Notes under the pieces: generated by a model
Told to the model about the DNA's origin: nothing
The model's input: only the letters and a program-made list of their open reading frames with translations
Database searches by the model: none
Source: a virus
Strand: one strand, 5' to 3'
Length of the DNA stretch: 64,000 nucleotides
Virus record (IMG/VR): IMGVR_UViG_3300029267_003762
Coordinates: 1-64,000 of that record
Position numbers and translations under genes: made by a program
In this document: positions 15,275-23,974 of the stretch, piece by piece
Layout: the number at the start of each line of letters is the position of its first letter
Position numbering within the stretch: the stretch's first letter is position 1

Positions 15275-15490
15275 CCGAGGGAGATGAGGACATATGGATG
15301 GCCCTGCACCTCTTGCAAGAGCTGCACTACAAAGACTCTCTCAAGTCGCTCCCAGTTACGACACGTGTCAGGCCTTCAGGTCGTATGCGGGGCGTAGTTC
15401 AAAACAAGCCCGACGCTTTTCGGCTGATCTCCGGAGGGCTGACGCGCGGGTACCCGTATAGAGAGTGAACTGACAGTGGAGGTAGATTGA

Positions 15491-15709
15491 ATGGGTAGAA
15501 AGACACAAGAACACACGTTCTACGAGAAGTACTACGCGGCGCTCAAGGGCGCCACCATCGTGGGCACGCGGGTCGAGCTGCAAGACGGACAGTGCTGGCC
15601 TGTGATCAAGGTGAGGATGGACAACGGCGACGAGCTCGAGCTCGAGGTCTCCCGCGACTCCGAGGGCAACGGGCCGGGCTTCCTCTTCGGACTTCCGAGG
15701 CCAGCATGA
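15491..15709 (+). CDS. Small beta-rich protein
   Basis: The 72-residue product follows GTGGAGGTAGATTGA. The strand pattern (GATIVGTRVELQDGQCWPVIKV ... ELELEVSRDSEG) and end FLFGLPRP suggest a small barrel. It probably begins a unit after the 15275-15490 gap, which shows no obvious gene. Function unknown. Confidence 0.65.
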   Translation: MGRKTQEHTFYEKYYAALKGATIVGTRVELQDGQCWPVIKVRMDNGDELELEVSRDSEGNGPGFLFGLPRPA

Positions 15710-15888
15710 GCAGTGAGGCGAAAGAGATCATCAAGAGCTGGCCGACCATCATGCAGACCTCAGGCGGCCTCGAGCTCAAGTACGAGGACAAGGAGAAGAT
15801 CCGCGTCTGGTACAGCGAGTACGACGACGAAGTCAGCATCGAGGTGCTCGACCCCGAGCAGAGAGGGGGTAGGTGGCTCGAGCTGTAG
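15706..15888 (+). CDS. Small unknown protein
   Basis: The 60-residue protein starts at an ATG overlapping the previous TGA. Strands and one amphipathic helix are visible (EIIKSWPTIMQTSGG), and the composition is acidic. The stop is followed by a CTCAATT motif and a GAGGGCC-CAAGC-GGCCCTC hairpin. Confidence 0.6.
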   Translation: MSSEAKEIIKSWPTIMQTSGGLELKYEDKEKIRVWYSEYDDEVSIEVLDPEQRGGRWLEL

Positions 15889-15889
15889 G

Positions 15890-15919
15890 CTCAATTCTCA
15901 GCGAAAGCGGAGGTCAAGT
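15890..15919 (+). promoter_or_regulatory. Recurrent intergenic motif CTCAATT ... GAAAGCGG (copy 1)
   Basis: CTCAATT 15890-15896 is followed by a CAGCGAAAGCGG tract, 77 bases before the next start. The same layout recurs at 17372 and, partly, at 19447. It may be a phage promoter or operator element; no consensus -35/-10 is clear. Confidence 0.4.
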
Positions 15920-15966
15920 GAGGGCCCAAGCGGCCCTCTTCACTCTCACTAGCAGATAGGTAACAG

Positions 15967-16527
15967 ATGTACAAAAAGCTAACAGTAGACAGAATGATCG
16001 AGCAGGTGAGGGCGGGACGCTATGCCTCGCACGAGTCTGTTCGCAAAGCCGTAGGGCGTTGCGATCTTGCAGAAGAAGAGAAAGAGAAAGTGCGCATGGC
16101 CAGCCTTGCCCACTTCAACCCCACCCCCCTCCAGGCGTTTCTTACTCGGCTGGAGGATGGCAAGTTTCGCAGCCACGGGAGCGCCCTAGCCGCCCTTTCC
16201 AAGATCCAGCACAAGTGCGACGCCACGGCGGAGCAGATCGCCAGTGCACGTGCTGCGGTCTACCGGTTCTATGGGAAGAAGACCTCTGCGGCTCCTGAGG
16301 TCGTGACTCCTGCGCCGGCGAAGCCCTCGCCCGGCGAGGCGAACAAGGATGCGTTGATTCAAACGCTGCTCAGGGCGCTGCTAGACAAGGAACTGCACAA
16401 CGCGCTCATCGAGGTCTACCCCCTGTACCGTCGGTACAACGGGACTACCGAGCGCGCCCTCTCCGTGCTCAGAAGCCTCGACAACGCCGGCGTCTCCCTC
16501 GATCAGCTCACGTCCCCAAAAGCGTAA
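15967..16527 (+). CDS. Unknown protein with two internal repeats
   Basis: The 186-residue product begins after a TAGGTAACAG leader. Two related helical segments occur, about residues 12-50 (VRAGRYASHESVRKAVGRC) and 60-102 (LEDGKFRSHGSALAALSKI), sharing an (R/D)G(R/K)(Y/F)xSHxS pattern. A Pro/Ala linker precedes a helical C-terminal domain. The repeats suggest a duplicated small DNA- or protein-binding module. Family unknown. Confidence 0.65.
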   Translation: MYKKLTVDRMIEQVRAGRYASHESVRKAVGRCDLAEEEKEKVRMASLAHFNPTPLQAFLTRLEDGKFRSHGSALAALSKIQHKCDATAEQIASARAAVYRFYGKKTSAAPEVVTPAPAKPSPGEANKDALIQTLLRALLDKELHNALIEVYPLYRRYNGTTERALSVLRSLDNAGVSLDQLTSPKA

Positions 16528-16562
16528 GGCACGCAGCTCTGTGCACAGACGGGGCGCCGGCC

Positions 16563-17297
16563 ATGTCCCAGTCCGGTTGGTGTGACCGGATCTGGCAGCT
16601 GGTGGTCGGGTGCTCTTACGTGTCTGAGGGGTGCAAGCACTGCTACAGCGCCCGCAAGATACACAACGTCTACAGAGACCAGGAATGGGCAAAGGAGCTG
16701 ACGTGCCTGAACCGAGATGGCGTCCCAGGCTGGACCGGTAAGGTAGTGCAGCGCCCCGAGCAACTGTTCAAGCTGGATGCTTGGAGTTGCCCCAGCTACG
16801 TGCTGGTCGGGGACAGGGGTGATCTTCTTCATCCAAAAGTCCCTGACGAGTTCATAGAACGAGCGCTGATCGCCATTGAAAACAATCCCAAGAACATCTA
16901 CTTGCTGTTGACCAAGAGGTCCAAGCGCATGGCTTCTTTCTTCGGAAGGAGGAAACTGCCCGACAACTTGTGGCTTGGAGTCAGCGTAGAGAAGGCGAAG
17001 TACTTGCATCGAGCCGACGACCTGCACAGGACCGGAGCCAAGAAGAAGTTCCTGTCCCTCCAACCGCTGCTCGGTCCTGTGCCCGTGCCTGACGTCGACT
17101 GGGTCATCGTGGGTGGGCAGCAAGGCGGGCAGCAAACAGCTACCAAGCTCGAGTGGGTCGAGCAGGTGGTCGAGCAGGTCAAGGCCAAGGGCATCCCCCT
17201 GTACGTGAACTACTTGCCTGGCTACAAGAAGCTGGGGTTCACCACCCGGGACTGGCCCGAGCACCTTCAGGTGTGGGAGAGGCCGGGATCTGGGTAG
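16563..17297 (+). CDS. DUF5131 / phage Gp37-Gp68 family protein
   Basis: The N-terminal VVGCSYVSEGCKHCYSAR matches the cysteine signature of the Gp37/Gp68 family (usually GC-x3-S-x-GC-x2-CY), with C17, C24 and C27. Further family landmarks are LLLTKRSKRMASFF and LWLGVSVE near the middle and WVIVGGQ near residue 180. The cysteine triad and barrel-like organisation resemble radical-SAM enzymes, but the biochemical activity of the family is not established to my knowledge. At 244 residues the length is normal. A terminator follows. Confidence 0.85.
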   Translation: MSQSGWCDRIWQLVVGCSYVSEGCKHCYSARKIHNVYRDQEWAKELTCLNRDGVPGWTGKVVQRPEQLFKLDAWSCPSYVLVGDRGDLLHPKVPDEFIERALIAIENNPKNIYLLLTKRSKRMASFFGRRKLPDNLWLGVSVEKAKYLHRADDLHRTGAKKKFLSLQPLLGPVPVPDVDWVIVGGQQGGQQTATKLEWVEQVVEQVKAKGIPLYVNYLPGYKKLGFTTRDWPEHLQVWERPGSG

Positions 17298-17342
17298 GCA
17301 AGGCACCACGTCATCAAACGGTTGAAGAGGAGGTAACCGGGA

Positions 17343-17364
17343 GGGGGCGTGCAGGCGCCCTTTT
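17343..17364 (+). terminator. Rho-independent terminator
   Basis: GGGCG 17345-17349 pairs with CGCCC 17356-17360, followed by TTTT. Confidence 0.65.
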
Positions 17365-17371
17365 CTATCTA

Positions 17372-17401
17372 CTCAATTACCAGTGAAAGCGGGGCACAAT
17401 A
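17372..17401 (+). promoter_or_regulatory. Recurrent intergenic motif CTCAATT ... GAAAGCGG (copy 2)
   Basis: CTCAATT 17372-17378, then CAGTGAAAGCGG, then CACAATAGTA, which could be a -10 region. It lies 66 bases upstream of the next start and shares both blocks with the copy at 15890. Confidence 0.45.
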
Positions 17402-17437
17402 GTATTGAGAAGCATAGAACCAACAGGAGACAGTTCA

Positions 17438-17872
17438 ATGATCACACGTATCCTGACTGCAGCAGTTCGCCCCGCCTTTGAAACCCTTCGCCATGAAGAG
17501 GAGGTGCGACGTGCGCCCTGGACTCTGGTCAAGTCCTACGGGACCATTGGTCTCGTCTCGTACTTGGTGCTCAGCCACTTCTCCAACAAGGAGACGGCAG
17601 AGAAGACCACCAAGCACGCTGAGGAGTTGGCCTACTTCGACAAGCGCATCGCCAATGCCAACGAGCGCATCGCCGAGCTCGAGGACCGTCTCCACGACTA
17701 CGAGGCACTCGCCGGGGTGCTCGAGATCGAGAAGGAGAAGATTCGGCAGCGGCGCCGAGTCGAGGAGGCGCGGGCCATCGTGAGGCGTTACGAGGAGGCC
17801 AAGGCTATCGTGGTCGAGGCCGACGCGCCCAAGGGCAACGGCGCACATCAGTATGACGGCGTCGGCACGTGA
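17438..17872 (+). CDS. Membrane-anchored coiled-coil protein
   Basis: The 144-residue product starts at ATG 17438 behind ACAGGAGA. A weakly hydrophobic segment (about residues 33-48, YGTIGLVSYLVLSHF) is followed by a long coiled coil (about 55-125, with KRIANANERIAELEDRL). The layout resembles the membrane-coiled-coil protein at 7263. Role unknown; spanin-like or cytoplasmic-membrane tether functions are possible. Confidence 0.6.
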   Translation: MITRILTAAVRPAFETLRHEEEVRRAPWTLVKSYGTIGLVSYLVLSHFSNKETAEKTTKHAEELAYFDKRIANANERIAELEDRLHDYEALAGVLEIEKEKIRQRRRVEEARAIVRRYEEAKAIVVEADAPKGNGAHQYDGVGT

Positions 17873-17949
17873 CGGACTGAGATCCCAACCCAGTGACGGG
17901 CTCCACAGCGGAGTAAACCGAACACCTGGGGCGGGTCGACAGATCATAC

Positions 17950-17970
17950 GGGGGGACCTCCCCTCTTTTT
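17950..17970 (+). terminator. Rho-independent terminator
   Basis: A GGGG-GACCT-CCCC stem-loop is followed by TCTTTTT, upstream of the next gene. Confidence 0.6.
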
Positions 17971-17985
17971 ACTACTGGAGGAACC

Positions 17986-18192
17986 ATGAACAGTGACAAG
18001 ATGAAGGACCTGGCCCAGAGGCTCCGAGCCAGGTTGGAAGAAGAGCAGAGGGATGAGGATGAGGACGAGCCCGAGCCCGTGTTCGAGCTCAAGCCTACGG
18101 GCGAGCCCCCGACGCTCGACGAGCTGCTGCCGCTTGCGATGCGTGCGACCGTTGCTTCTCTGCCCAGGAGGAAAGAGAAGAAAGAGTCCTGA
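17986..18192 (+). CDS. Small acidic/basic helical protein
   Basis: The 68-residue product follows CTGGAGGAACC. A basic helix (KDLAQRLRARLEEEQ) is followed by an acidic stretch and a Lys-rich tail. The stop overlaps the next ATG. Family unknown. Confidence 0.6.
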   Translation: MNSDKMKDLAQRLRARLEEEQRDEDEDEPEPVFELKPTGEPPTLDELLPLAMRATVASLPRRKEKKES

Positions 18193-18380
18193 TGAGCAAC
18201 CCGTACCGCAAGCCGTGGCTTCCAGCGAAGAAGTGCCCACCGCAGTGCGACGACGACTACCGCATGTGCGAGCACTGCCCGGACAACCCAGGGCTGCACC
18301 CGGACCCGTGCCCGGTGTGCGGCGCCAGATGGGACCAACCTTGCGACAAGAGCAAGCACGGAGAGGGAGAAGACAGATGA
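18192..18380 (+). CDS. Small Cys/His-rich zinc-binding protein (putative)
   Basis: The 62-residue protein carries eight cysteines in C-x3-C and C-x2-C groups (KCPPQC, CEHC, CPVCG, CDKSKH), enough for two zinc sites. The C-terminal CPVCG-ARWDQPCDKSKH pattern, with a final His, is common in small phage zinc proteins. The start overlaps the previous stop. Confidence 0.65.
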   Translation: MSNPYRKPWLPAKKCPPQCDDDYRMCEHCPDNPGLHPDPCPVCGARWDQPCDKSKHGEGEDR

Positions 18381-19129
18381 GCAGATCGGATGTGCAGCCG
18401 AGTACCGAAGAGGTGCTCTGCAGACAGATCGACCAGTGTGTGGAGCAGGAGAAGGAGTCCCTGGCCATGCTCAAACGGCTCGAGTGGATCGAGCTAAGCG
18501 AGGAGTCGGAAGACTGCCAGGGCTACCCCACCGACATCACGCTCGGCCCCAGGTGCCCGGTGTGCGGGATGAGCGAGAAGCACATGGCCGACTGCGAGCT
18601 CGCGGGCCTGATCAAGAAGCTCGGCGGCGGCGTCGAGCAGTACGGGCCGGGCGAGCTCGAGGAGGAGAACCGCCTGAGGGAGGAGAAGCACAAGAAGATG
18701 CGGTGGTTGGCGGACGTGCGGCGAGTGGCGTTCATCTTCCAACAGATCGAGCACGTCCTGAGGACCTGCGAGAGATACCGGATCGATACGAGTGCGGGCA
18801 CGCCCACGGTGCTGGAAGAAGTGCCGGTCATCTACGGCGTCAGGGACGGCCTCGACTGTGACCCCATCCACAGAAACGGGGTCGTCAGCGTGTGCGCCTA
18901 CGACGCCGAGACGAGGGACCGCATCGAGGACAACTGGTTGCTCATCGACGACCCCATCAAGCCAACGGCCAAAGTGCTGAAGATGACCAAGCCGCTGGGC
19001 GAGCGCTTCGAGAACTGGACGATACATCACGTTCGCATGGTCGGGGCGCAGCTCGGCCTGTTCAGGGTCAACGCCTGCTGCGCCCATGGCCCCATCAAGT
19101 ACGTGGGCGGCGTGGCCGTACTCGCATGA
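18377..19129 (+). CDS. Unknown protein with CPVCG motif
   Basis: The 250-residue product begins at ATG 18377, overlapping the upstream stop. The N-terminal 60 residues include CPVCGMSEKHMADC, resembling the zinc motif of the preceding gene. The remainder is helical (about 100-150), then a beta-rich C-terminal domain. It may bind nucleic acid through the zinc element. No family is recognised. Confidence 0.65.
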   Translation: MSRSDVQPSTEEVLCRQIDQCVEQEKESLAMLKRLEWIELSEESEDCQGYPTDITLGPRCPVCGMSEKHMADCELAGLIKKLGGGVEQYGPGELEEENRLREEKHKKMRWLADVRRVAFIFQQIEHVLRTCERYRIDTSAGTPTVLEEVPVIYGVRDGLDCDPIHRNGVVSVCAYDAETRDRIEDNWLLIDDPIKPTAKVLKMTKPLGERFENWTIHHVRMVGAQLGLFRVNACCAHGPIKYVGGVAVLA

Positions 19130-19142
19130 GAGGAGGTAGAAG

Positions 19143-19346
19143 ATGCTGGTCTACAGAACAGTAACGAAGCTCACAGACCACGGGCAGCTGGCGATTGCAC
19201 TTGAGGAGCCGAGGCCCCCACAGGGGCCGTACGTCCTTGACCACTGGCACCTGGTCAGCATGAAGGAGGACTCGTACGAGTGGGAGGGGACCGGGGAGAA
19301 GCGCATCGAGATCACGGCGTGGTGGCTGCCCATCTTCAGTGGATAG
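19143..19346 (+). CDS. Small unknown protein
   Basis: The 67-residue product follows GAGGAGGTAGAAG. Beta strands and several Trp (DHWHLVSMKEDSYEWEG, TAWWLPIFSG) suggest a small folded domain. A terminator lies downstream. Confidence 0.6.
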   Translation: MLVYRTVTKLTDHGQLAIALEEPRPPQGPYVLDHWHLVSMKEDSYEWEGTGEKRIEITAWWLPIFSG

Positions 19347-19365
19347 GAGAAGACAGATGTGGTCA

Positions 19366-19425
19366 GGGAGCTGGTCGTCGAGGATTGGCTCCCCTCTTTT
19401 TTACCTACTCAGTCAGAAGTAGGTA
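19366..19425 (+). terminator. Terminator followed by an 8-bp inverted repeat
   Basis: GGGAGC 19366-19371 pairs with GCTCCC 19388-19393 and is followed by TCTTTTTT. Directly after it TACCTACT 19402-19409 and AGTAGGTA 19418-19425 form a perfect inverted repeat with an 8-nt gap, a plausible operator for the next gene. Confidence 0.55.
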
Positions 19426-19446
19426 GACCAGAGCGTCTTCTAGTTG

Positions 19447-19476
19447 CTCAATTCTTTCTACTGATCGGGTACAAGA
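19447..19476 (+). promoter_or_regulatory. CTCAATT motif (copy 3) with possible -10 TACAAG
   Basis: CTCAATT 19447-19453 lies 36 bases before the next start. TACAAG at 19470-19475 would place transcription initiation near the start codon, so the mRNA could be leaderless. The downstream GAAAGCGG block of copies 1 and 2 is not conserved. Confidence 0.35.
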
Positions 19477-19482
19477 GTAGTG

Positions 19483-20076
19483 ATGAAGAACACCATGAAG
19501 AACACCATGAACCACCACCTTCGCCCGGTCGTCAAAGACCGGCTTGACCGCATGAAGCGGTTGGCGACCTTCGCCCCCTTCCTTCCCGGGGAAGGACCGG
19601 TGGAGGCTGCCCGACGGGCATGGAGCTACCGATGGATAATCTCGGGGGATGTGCAGCTTCGGTCGTTCATCGACCTCGACTCGCTCCCGTCGGTGCCCCA
19701 GGTGCACGACATCGAGTGTCGGCAGGCGCGACGCCGCTGGGCAAAGAGGGAGGAGGCGAGGCCGGAGGAGCGAAAGGCTCTCCGGCGCCAGCTCTTCTCG
19801 ATGATGCCCGTTTCCCAGCGGGTCTACTTCGCCAAGGGGTGCTGCTCCGTGCAGTCCCCACCCGGGGCCGTCGCGCGAATCGGTGGGAGCGAGAGCTCCT
19901 ACTGCTGGTTCCTCGACCGCTTCGGGCGGGTCATCGAGGGGTGGCGCGCCCGCTCCTCAGGTCCCGACACCTGGCCCGAGCCCGCGCCGTTCGTGCCGGA
20001 TCTGCAGAGCGGGCAGTGGCCGATCACCCCCCTCGGCCGATCCTTCCGGGACTGGCTTTTCGGGGTGGCGTCATGA
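19483..20076 (+). CDS. Unknown Arg/Pro-rich protein
   Basis: The product of about 197 residues starts at ATG 19483 (a GTG one codon earlier is possible). No ribosome site is visible. The text is basic with many Arg, Pro and Trp, two Cys (KGCCSV) and no recognised motif. The stop is overlapped by a tiny downstream frame. Confidence 0.6.
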   Translation: MKNTMKNTMNHHLRPVVKDRLDRMKRLATFAPFLPGEGPVEAARRAWSYRWIISGDVQLRSFIDLDSLPSVPQVHDIECRQARRRWAKREEARPEERKALRRQLFSMMPVSQRVYFAKGCCSVQSPPGAVARIGGSESSYCWFLDRFGRVIEGWRARSSGPDTWPEPAPFVPDLQSGQWPITPLGRSFRDWLFGVAS

Positions 20077-20153
20077 CGACTTTCGTCGTGGAGCATTGGA
20101 CGGCCGCCCCCTCGTCAGAGCACGTGGGGTACTACTGCATGTGCCGAGACTGA
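20073..20153 (+). CDS. Tiny protein, 26 residues
   Basis: ATG 20073 overlaps the previous stop (ATGA). The frame reads TTFVVEHWTAAPSSEH and ends with CMCRD. Its position in a coupled arrangement supports translation, but its size makes the call uncertain. Confidence 0.35.
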   Translation: MTTFVVEHWTAAPSSEHVGYYCMCRD

Positions 20154-20168
20154 CCGTTCTGGTCAGCC

Positions 20169-20198
20169 GCGTCCCCTTCCCGGGGGCGCGCTTTCTTT
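20169..20198 (+). terminator. Rho-independent terminator
   Basis: GCGTCCCC 20169-20176 pairs with GGGGGCGC 20182-20189 (one G-U), then TTTCTTT. It separates the small-gene region from the large virion-type genes. Confidence 0.7.
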
Positions 20199-20345
20199 AG
20201 CCCCGTGTTGGCGTAATAGTTCGCGGCCATGATGGTAACACCTGCCCGGGTGTTACCGTTTCGTCTCTTTTCGGTTGACTCGTCCCGGCACCCAGATGCC
20301 CCAACTGTTGACCTCGTGGTATAACGGGCGAGAAGGAGCGAAGAC

Positions 20346-22982
20346 ATGCCCGGACTGTTTCTCGACCACAAGAAGGTACGCTTCGAGTTCGAAAAGCTCG
20401 GCTCGGAGACGATGCTTCCTGAAGACCCGAACGTTTGGCCCAACGAGATCCTGCAAGAGCTGTACAAGCAGGTGAGCTACATCGCCGACTTCACGCCGAA
20501 GGTCGTTCCGGCCATCATCGACGGCGAGAAGGGCTACGGCTTCGGCCACATCGAGGTCACCAGCAAGACGGGTGCGCAGAACCCGACGCCGGCGCAAGAG
20601 GAGGCAGCGGGTATCCGCCACGTGCGCATCCCGTTCCTCATCAAGGATCGGAAGCTGATGCCCCTCGACCTCCTGCTCACCGACAGCTCCAAGCTGATGC
20701 CCTTGACCGAGACTCGGATGCGGCAAGCGCTGTTCCGCCCTCAGTCGTTCGACGTCACGAGCAAGACCCCTGGCGACGCCTCCTTGATCGGGCAGCTGTA
20801 CCCGCCGTATCGCCAGAACTACGGCTTCGGCGGAGGCGGTGGTGTCGTGAACATCGGCATGGGCAAGATGGGCGAGGCCGACAAGAGCGTCGGGGACACT
20901 GCTCGCCACATGCTCCTTCACGGCATCTACCGGGGCGACGTCGGTCAGGCGCGCAAGGGGCGCGCGGCTCTCGTCAAGCAGAAGGGTACGGCAGCCGACA
21001 TCGCCGCGCACGACCGGTACATCGCCAAGATGGGCGAGGCCGACACCTTCATGGGCTGGCTCGCTGAAGAGTACCAGTCCAAGGAAGCCAGCGACGTCGA
21101 GGAACTCGCGCGCACCCTCAAGGAGCGGATCAAGAAGACTCGCAAGGACCCCGCAGCCACGCTCGACGAGATGGCCACGCTGTCGGGACTCAAGAGCGCC
21201 AGCGCGCAGGACCCCAGGCTGCCTGGAGAAGACCGCCGGCTCACGGGTCCGAGCCCCGAGTACATGGGCCTCAAGAGCCCGACCAACAAGATCGAGAAGA
21301 AGGCCAGCAAGGCCGACAAGGCGATCTTGTGGGCCATGGAGAAGACGAAGGGCACACCGGAGAGTGCCCGAGCTTTCGAAAAAGCGCGTCCCAACATCGA
21401 GCGAGCCATCTGGGGTGCGGGTATTGGTCTTGGCACTGGTGCCGGTATGGGCATTGGCTACCACGAGGGCAGCAAGGGCCGGCCGGGCCGCGAGGCAGCG
21501 TCTGGCAAGTACCGAACCAAGAAGTCCTCCATCCTGCCGTCCATCCTTCGTACCATCAACGAGACCGACTTCCAGAGGCTCGCTACGCTCATCGACGAGC
21601 CTGAGGTGAAACTTGCCTTCTTGCAGAACGAGGACGCTTCCAAGGCTCTGGCTCCGCTTGGAAGCTACCGACCCGTGCCCGCCGAGAAGCGTGCTGAGGC
21701 TTTCGTGCGAGCCATCCCAAGTGATGTCGCCCAGATCCGACGGCTTGGGGACGGTACGTACGAAGTCAAGGTGGCATCCCATCGGTTCTGGGCTCCCCGC
21801 ACTTCCAGGGTGGACCGCGGGCAACTGGTGGATCTCGTGGGGACCAAGTTGGCCATGGACGTGGATACCAATGAGTCGGTGACCATGGCCGACGGCGCCC
21901 AGGTCGACATGCCGAGCCCCGAGCAGGACAAGCTCGCCCCCATCGTGGACTTCGGGCTGTACCGTGTGCAGACCGCAGAGGGCCGGGAGCTCGTCGGCTA
22001 CGTGTTCCCCAACCTCATCGACTCGAGCGGCGATAGCGTCCCGCTGTTCCTGTTCACCAACGGCTCCGAGTACGCCATGCAGGCCGACATCGCTGGTGTG
22101 CGTGCCGGCGAAGGCATGGCCATCCCCGAGGGCGACCCTCACGGGCACGGTGCGTTCTTCCGGGTGCTGCCCAACGGCAAGGCCGAGGCGACGGTGCCGA
22201 TGACCATCAAGGGGCAAGTCGAGGGCGGCTACATGGTCGAGGCCTTCGACGGAGCTCCCGTCACCGTGATGCCGCAGGCAGGCATTGAGGGCTTCGCTCT
22301 TGCGGGCGACACGCTGCTCGTACCCCAGGACGTCAGGTGGCTCGACCTCGACCAGGCCCAAGAGGTCCAGCTCGTCGAGCAGCCCGGTGAGCCCGGTCAG
22401 AAGGAAGCGATGGCCCGCGCCATCAGCGTCGACATCCGCTCTTCCGGCCCCAACACCTTCAGCATCGACGGGCCGCCCGTGAGCAAGCTGGCGTATGCGC
22501 AGAAGCAGATGCTCAGCTTCGACGACGCCTCCTTCCTGCTGGCGGGCTTGGGCGTGCAGCCCCCGTTCGCCATGCACAAGCTCAGCGAGGCCGTGTTCGC
22601 GGGCAAGCCCGTGACCGTACCCACGTGCCGCGTCATCAAGACCGCCGGCGAGCGGATGCACGACGGTCTTCTCAGGGCCCGGGACAAGATCGCATCGAGG
22701 CCGGTGCCCAAGGTCGGCTTCCTCGTCAAAGAGGCGGCGATGATCCCGGATACCACCAGCGTCGACGTCGTCCTGTCCCTCGGCTTCCTCAACGAGGAGA
22801 ACATCAACGAGTTCCTGAAGTCGCTGCCCGTGCTCGAGGACGCGCAGCTGCGGATGAGCGAGCTGCTGTACGCGAGCCGCGTGGGCCTGCAGGACGTCCC
22901 CGACCAGGCCCTCGAGCGCGCCATTCGGGCCGTCGAGAAGGTCATCGAAGGTCTCAAGGTCCTGGCGTTTACAGAGAACTGA
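20346..22982 (+). CDS. Large virion-like protein with glycine-zipper segment
   Basis: The 878-residue protein begins at ATG 20346 after GAAGGAGCGAAGAC. The first 180 residues contain a Gly-rich loop (YGFGGGGGVVNIG), then a helical charged region. A hydrophobic glycine-zipper (about residues 354-375, GAGIGLGTGAGMGIGYHEG) could insert in a membrane. The second half is beta-rich, resembling repeated small barrels. Short ϕxKxA elements occur (IEKKASKA, VSKLAYA). Size, order and zipper suggest a packaged or injected virion protein; no family is certain. Confidence 0.6.
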   Translation: MPGLFLDHKKVRFEFEKLGSETMLPEDPNVWPNEILQELYKQVSYIADFTPKVVPAIIDGEKGYGFGHIEVTSKTGAQNPTPAQEEAAGIRHVRIPFLIKDRKLMPLDLLLTDSSKLMPLTETRMRQALFRPQSFDVTSKTPGDASLIGQLYPPYRQNYGFGGGGGVVNIGMGKMGEADKSVGDTARHMLLHGIYRGDVGQARKGRAALVKQKGTAADIAAHDRYIAKMGEADTFMGWLAEEYQSKEASDVEELARTLKERIKKTRKDPAATLDEMATLSGLKSASAQDPRLPGEDRRLTGPSPEYMGLKSPTNKIEKKASKADKAILWAMEKTKGTPESARAFEKARPNIERAIWGAGIGLGTGAGMGIGYHEGSKGRPGREAASGKYRTKKSSILPSILRTINETDFQRLATLIDEPEVKLAFLQNEDASKALAPLGSYRPVPAEKRAEAFVRAIPSDVAQIRRLGDGTYEVKVASHRFWAPRTSRVDRGQLVDLVGTKLAMDVDTNESVTMADGAQVDMPSPEQDKLAPIVDFGLYRVQTAEGRELVGYVFPNLIDSSGDSVPLFLFTNGSEYAMQADIAGVRAGEGMAIPEGDPHGHGAFFRVLPNGKAEATVPMTIKGQVEGGYMVEAFDGAPVTVMPQAGIEGFALAGDTLLVPQDVRWLDLDQAQEVQLVEQPGEPGQKEAMARAISVDIRSSGPNTFSIDGPPVSKLAYAQKQMLSFDDASFLLAGLGVQPPFAMHKLSEAVFAGKPVTVPTCRVIKTAGERMHDGLLRARDKIASRPVPKVGFLVKEAAMIPDTTSVDVVLSLGFLNEENINEFLKSLPVLEDAQLRMSELLYASRVGLQDVPDQALERAIRAVEKVIEGLKVLAFTEN

Positions 22983-23053
22983 GCGCTCCGTGGGGAGCCC
23001 CCAACAATCTTTTGACTTCCCTCGGCCCCTGACGGAAGTATGATCAGGGCACC

Positions 23054-23974
23054 ATGGAGCGGTGGAGTGTATCGGCAAACTACGCAAAGTTCCTACTTTG
23101 CCAGGACTTGAGGGCCGATGCGCGCCGCACCCAGACGCGGATCTTCCGACTTGGCATGTTCCCGCCGTCGACAGACACGATAGAGTTCCTACGAGAAGAG
23201 CTCCGCCCACCCCGCAACTTCATGCCCGAGACCACTCGGCATGAGGCCTCCGTCCGGTTCCTGAAGCAAGAGGGCATCTACGGCCTCTTCCACCCCGACA
23301 AGTACGACCGTCAAGCCTTGGCCCTGCTGCACAAGTCGGTGGTCAAGGAAGCCGCCGAAGCATGGCTTCTCACTGGCGCCCCGTACGCCGGCGCCGCCGA
23401 GTTCCTCAAGAACACCTTCGGGGAGGCGTTCGACCCAATCGCCATTGAGCGCTACGTCTGGTACTGCTTCAACCTCCACAAGATACAGCCCTCGGAGTGG
23501 CCGGGCATCTTCCGGCGCTACCATTCTCAGTGGGGGGAGGGCGACGTGGAGGACGACATCCGCTGGCGGGCTGTGTCGGGGTCGAACGACAAGGCCACCC
23601 GCATCATGCTGCGCACCTACTACGGCAAGAAGGTGGCCAACACCGACTTCGACGAGGCCATCCGAGACGGGGCGACCACGATCGCCAACGCCATCGCTGC
23701 CAAGTCGCAGGACCCACGCGTCACCATGCAGGATCTCAACATCGGCGCCCAGGGCATGAGGCACATCAAGGAAGCCTACGAGATGTCCCGCTCGGTCGAC
23801 GCCGACTGGTTGGCGAACGTGGAGCGCGCCAAGCTCAAGCAGCATGACGACAAGATCGTGATGGTCCACGAGCTCAGCCAGGGAAACCACAGCACCGAGC
23901 TCGTCAATCAGGAAGAGGAGAGTCGAGTTGTCGTCCCAATCGACGCTGAGTTCATCGATGACGGCGACGAGTGA
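23054..23974 (+). CDS. Unknown protein, possibly DNA-packaging or head related
   Basis: The 306-residue product opens at ATG 23054 after a possible -10 (TATGAT, 23040-23045), with little leader. It is mainly helical (LLTGAPYAGAAEFLKNTFG ... IAIERYVWYCFNLHKI), with an acidic C-terminal tail ending in IDAEFIDDGDE. The helical layout and acidic tail are reminiscent of small-terminase or adaptor proteins, but the true large terminase lies 25 kb away and homology is unproven. Confidence 0.55.
   Translation: MERWSVSANYAKFLLCQDLRADARRTQTRIFRLGMFPPSTDTIEFLREELRPPRNFMPETTRHEASVRFLKQEGIYGLFHPDKYDRQALALLHKSVVKEAAEAWLLTGAPYAGAAEFLKNTFGEAFDPIAIERYVWYCFNLHKIQPSEWPGIFRRYHSQWGEGDVEDDIRWRAVSGSNDKATRIMLRTYYGKKVANTDFDEAIRDGATTIANAIAAKSQDPRVTMQDLNIGAQGMRHIKEAYEMSRSVDADWLANVERAKLKQHDDKIVMVHELSQGNHSTELVNQEEESRVVVPIDAEFIDDGDE

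Noticed and set aside
15294-15461. 55-codon plus-strand frame after 15294
   Set aside because: No ribosome site, shadow-like composition and no support from neighbours.
20253-23210. 985-codon open frame on the minus strand opposite the large virion gene
   Set aside because: It mirrors the codon bias of the plus-strand gene, has no ribosome site and no recognisable domains. Similar antisense open frames occur opposite other real genes here.
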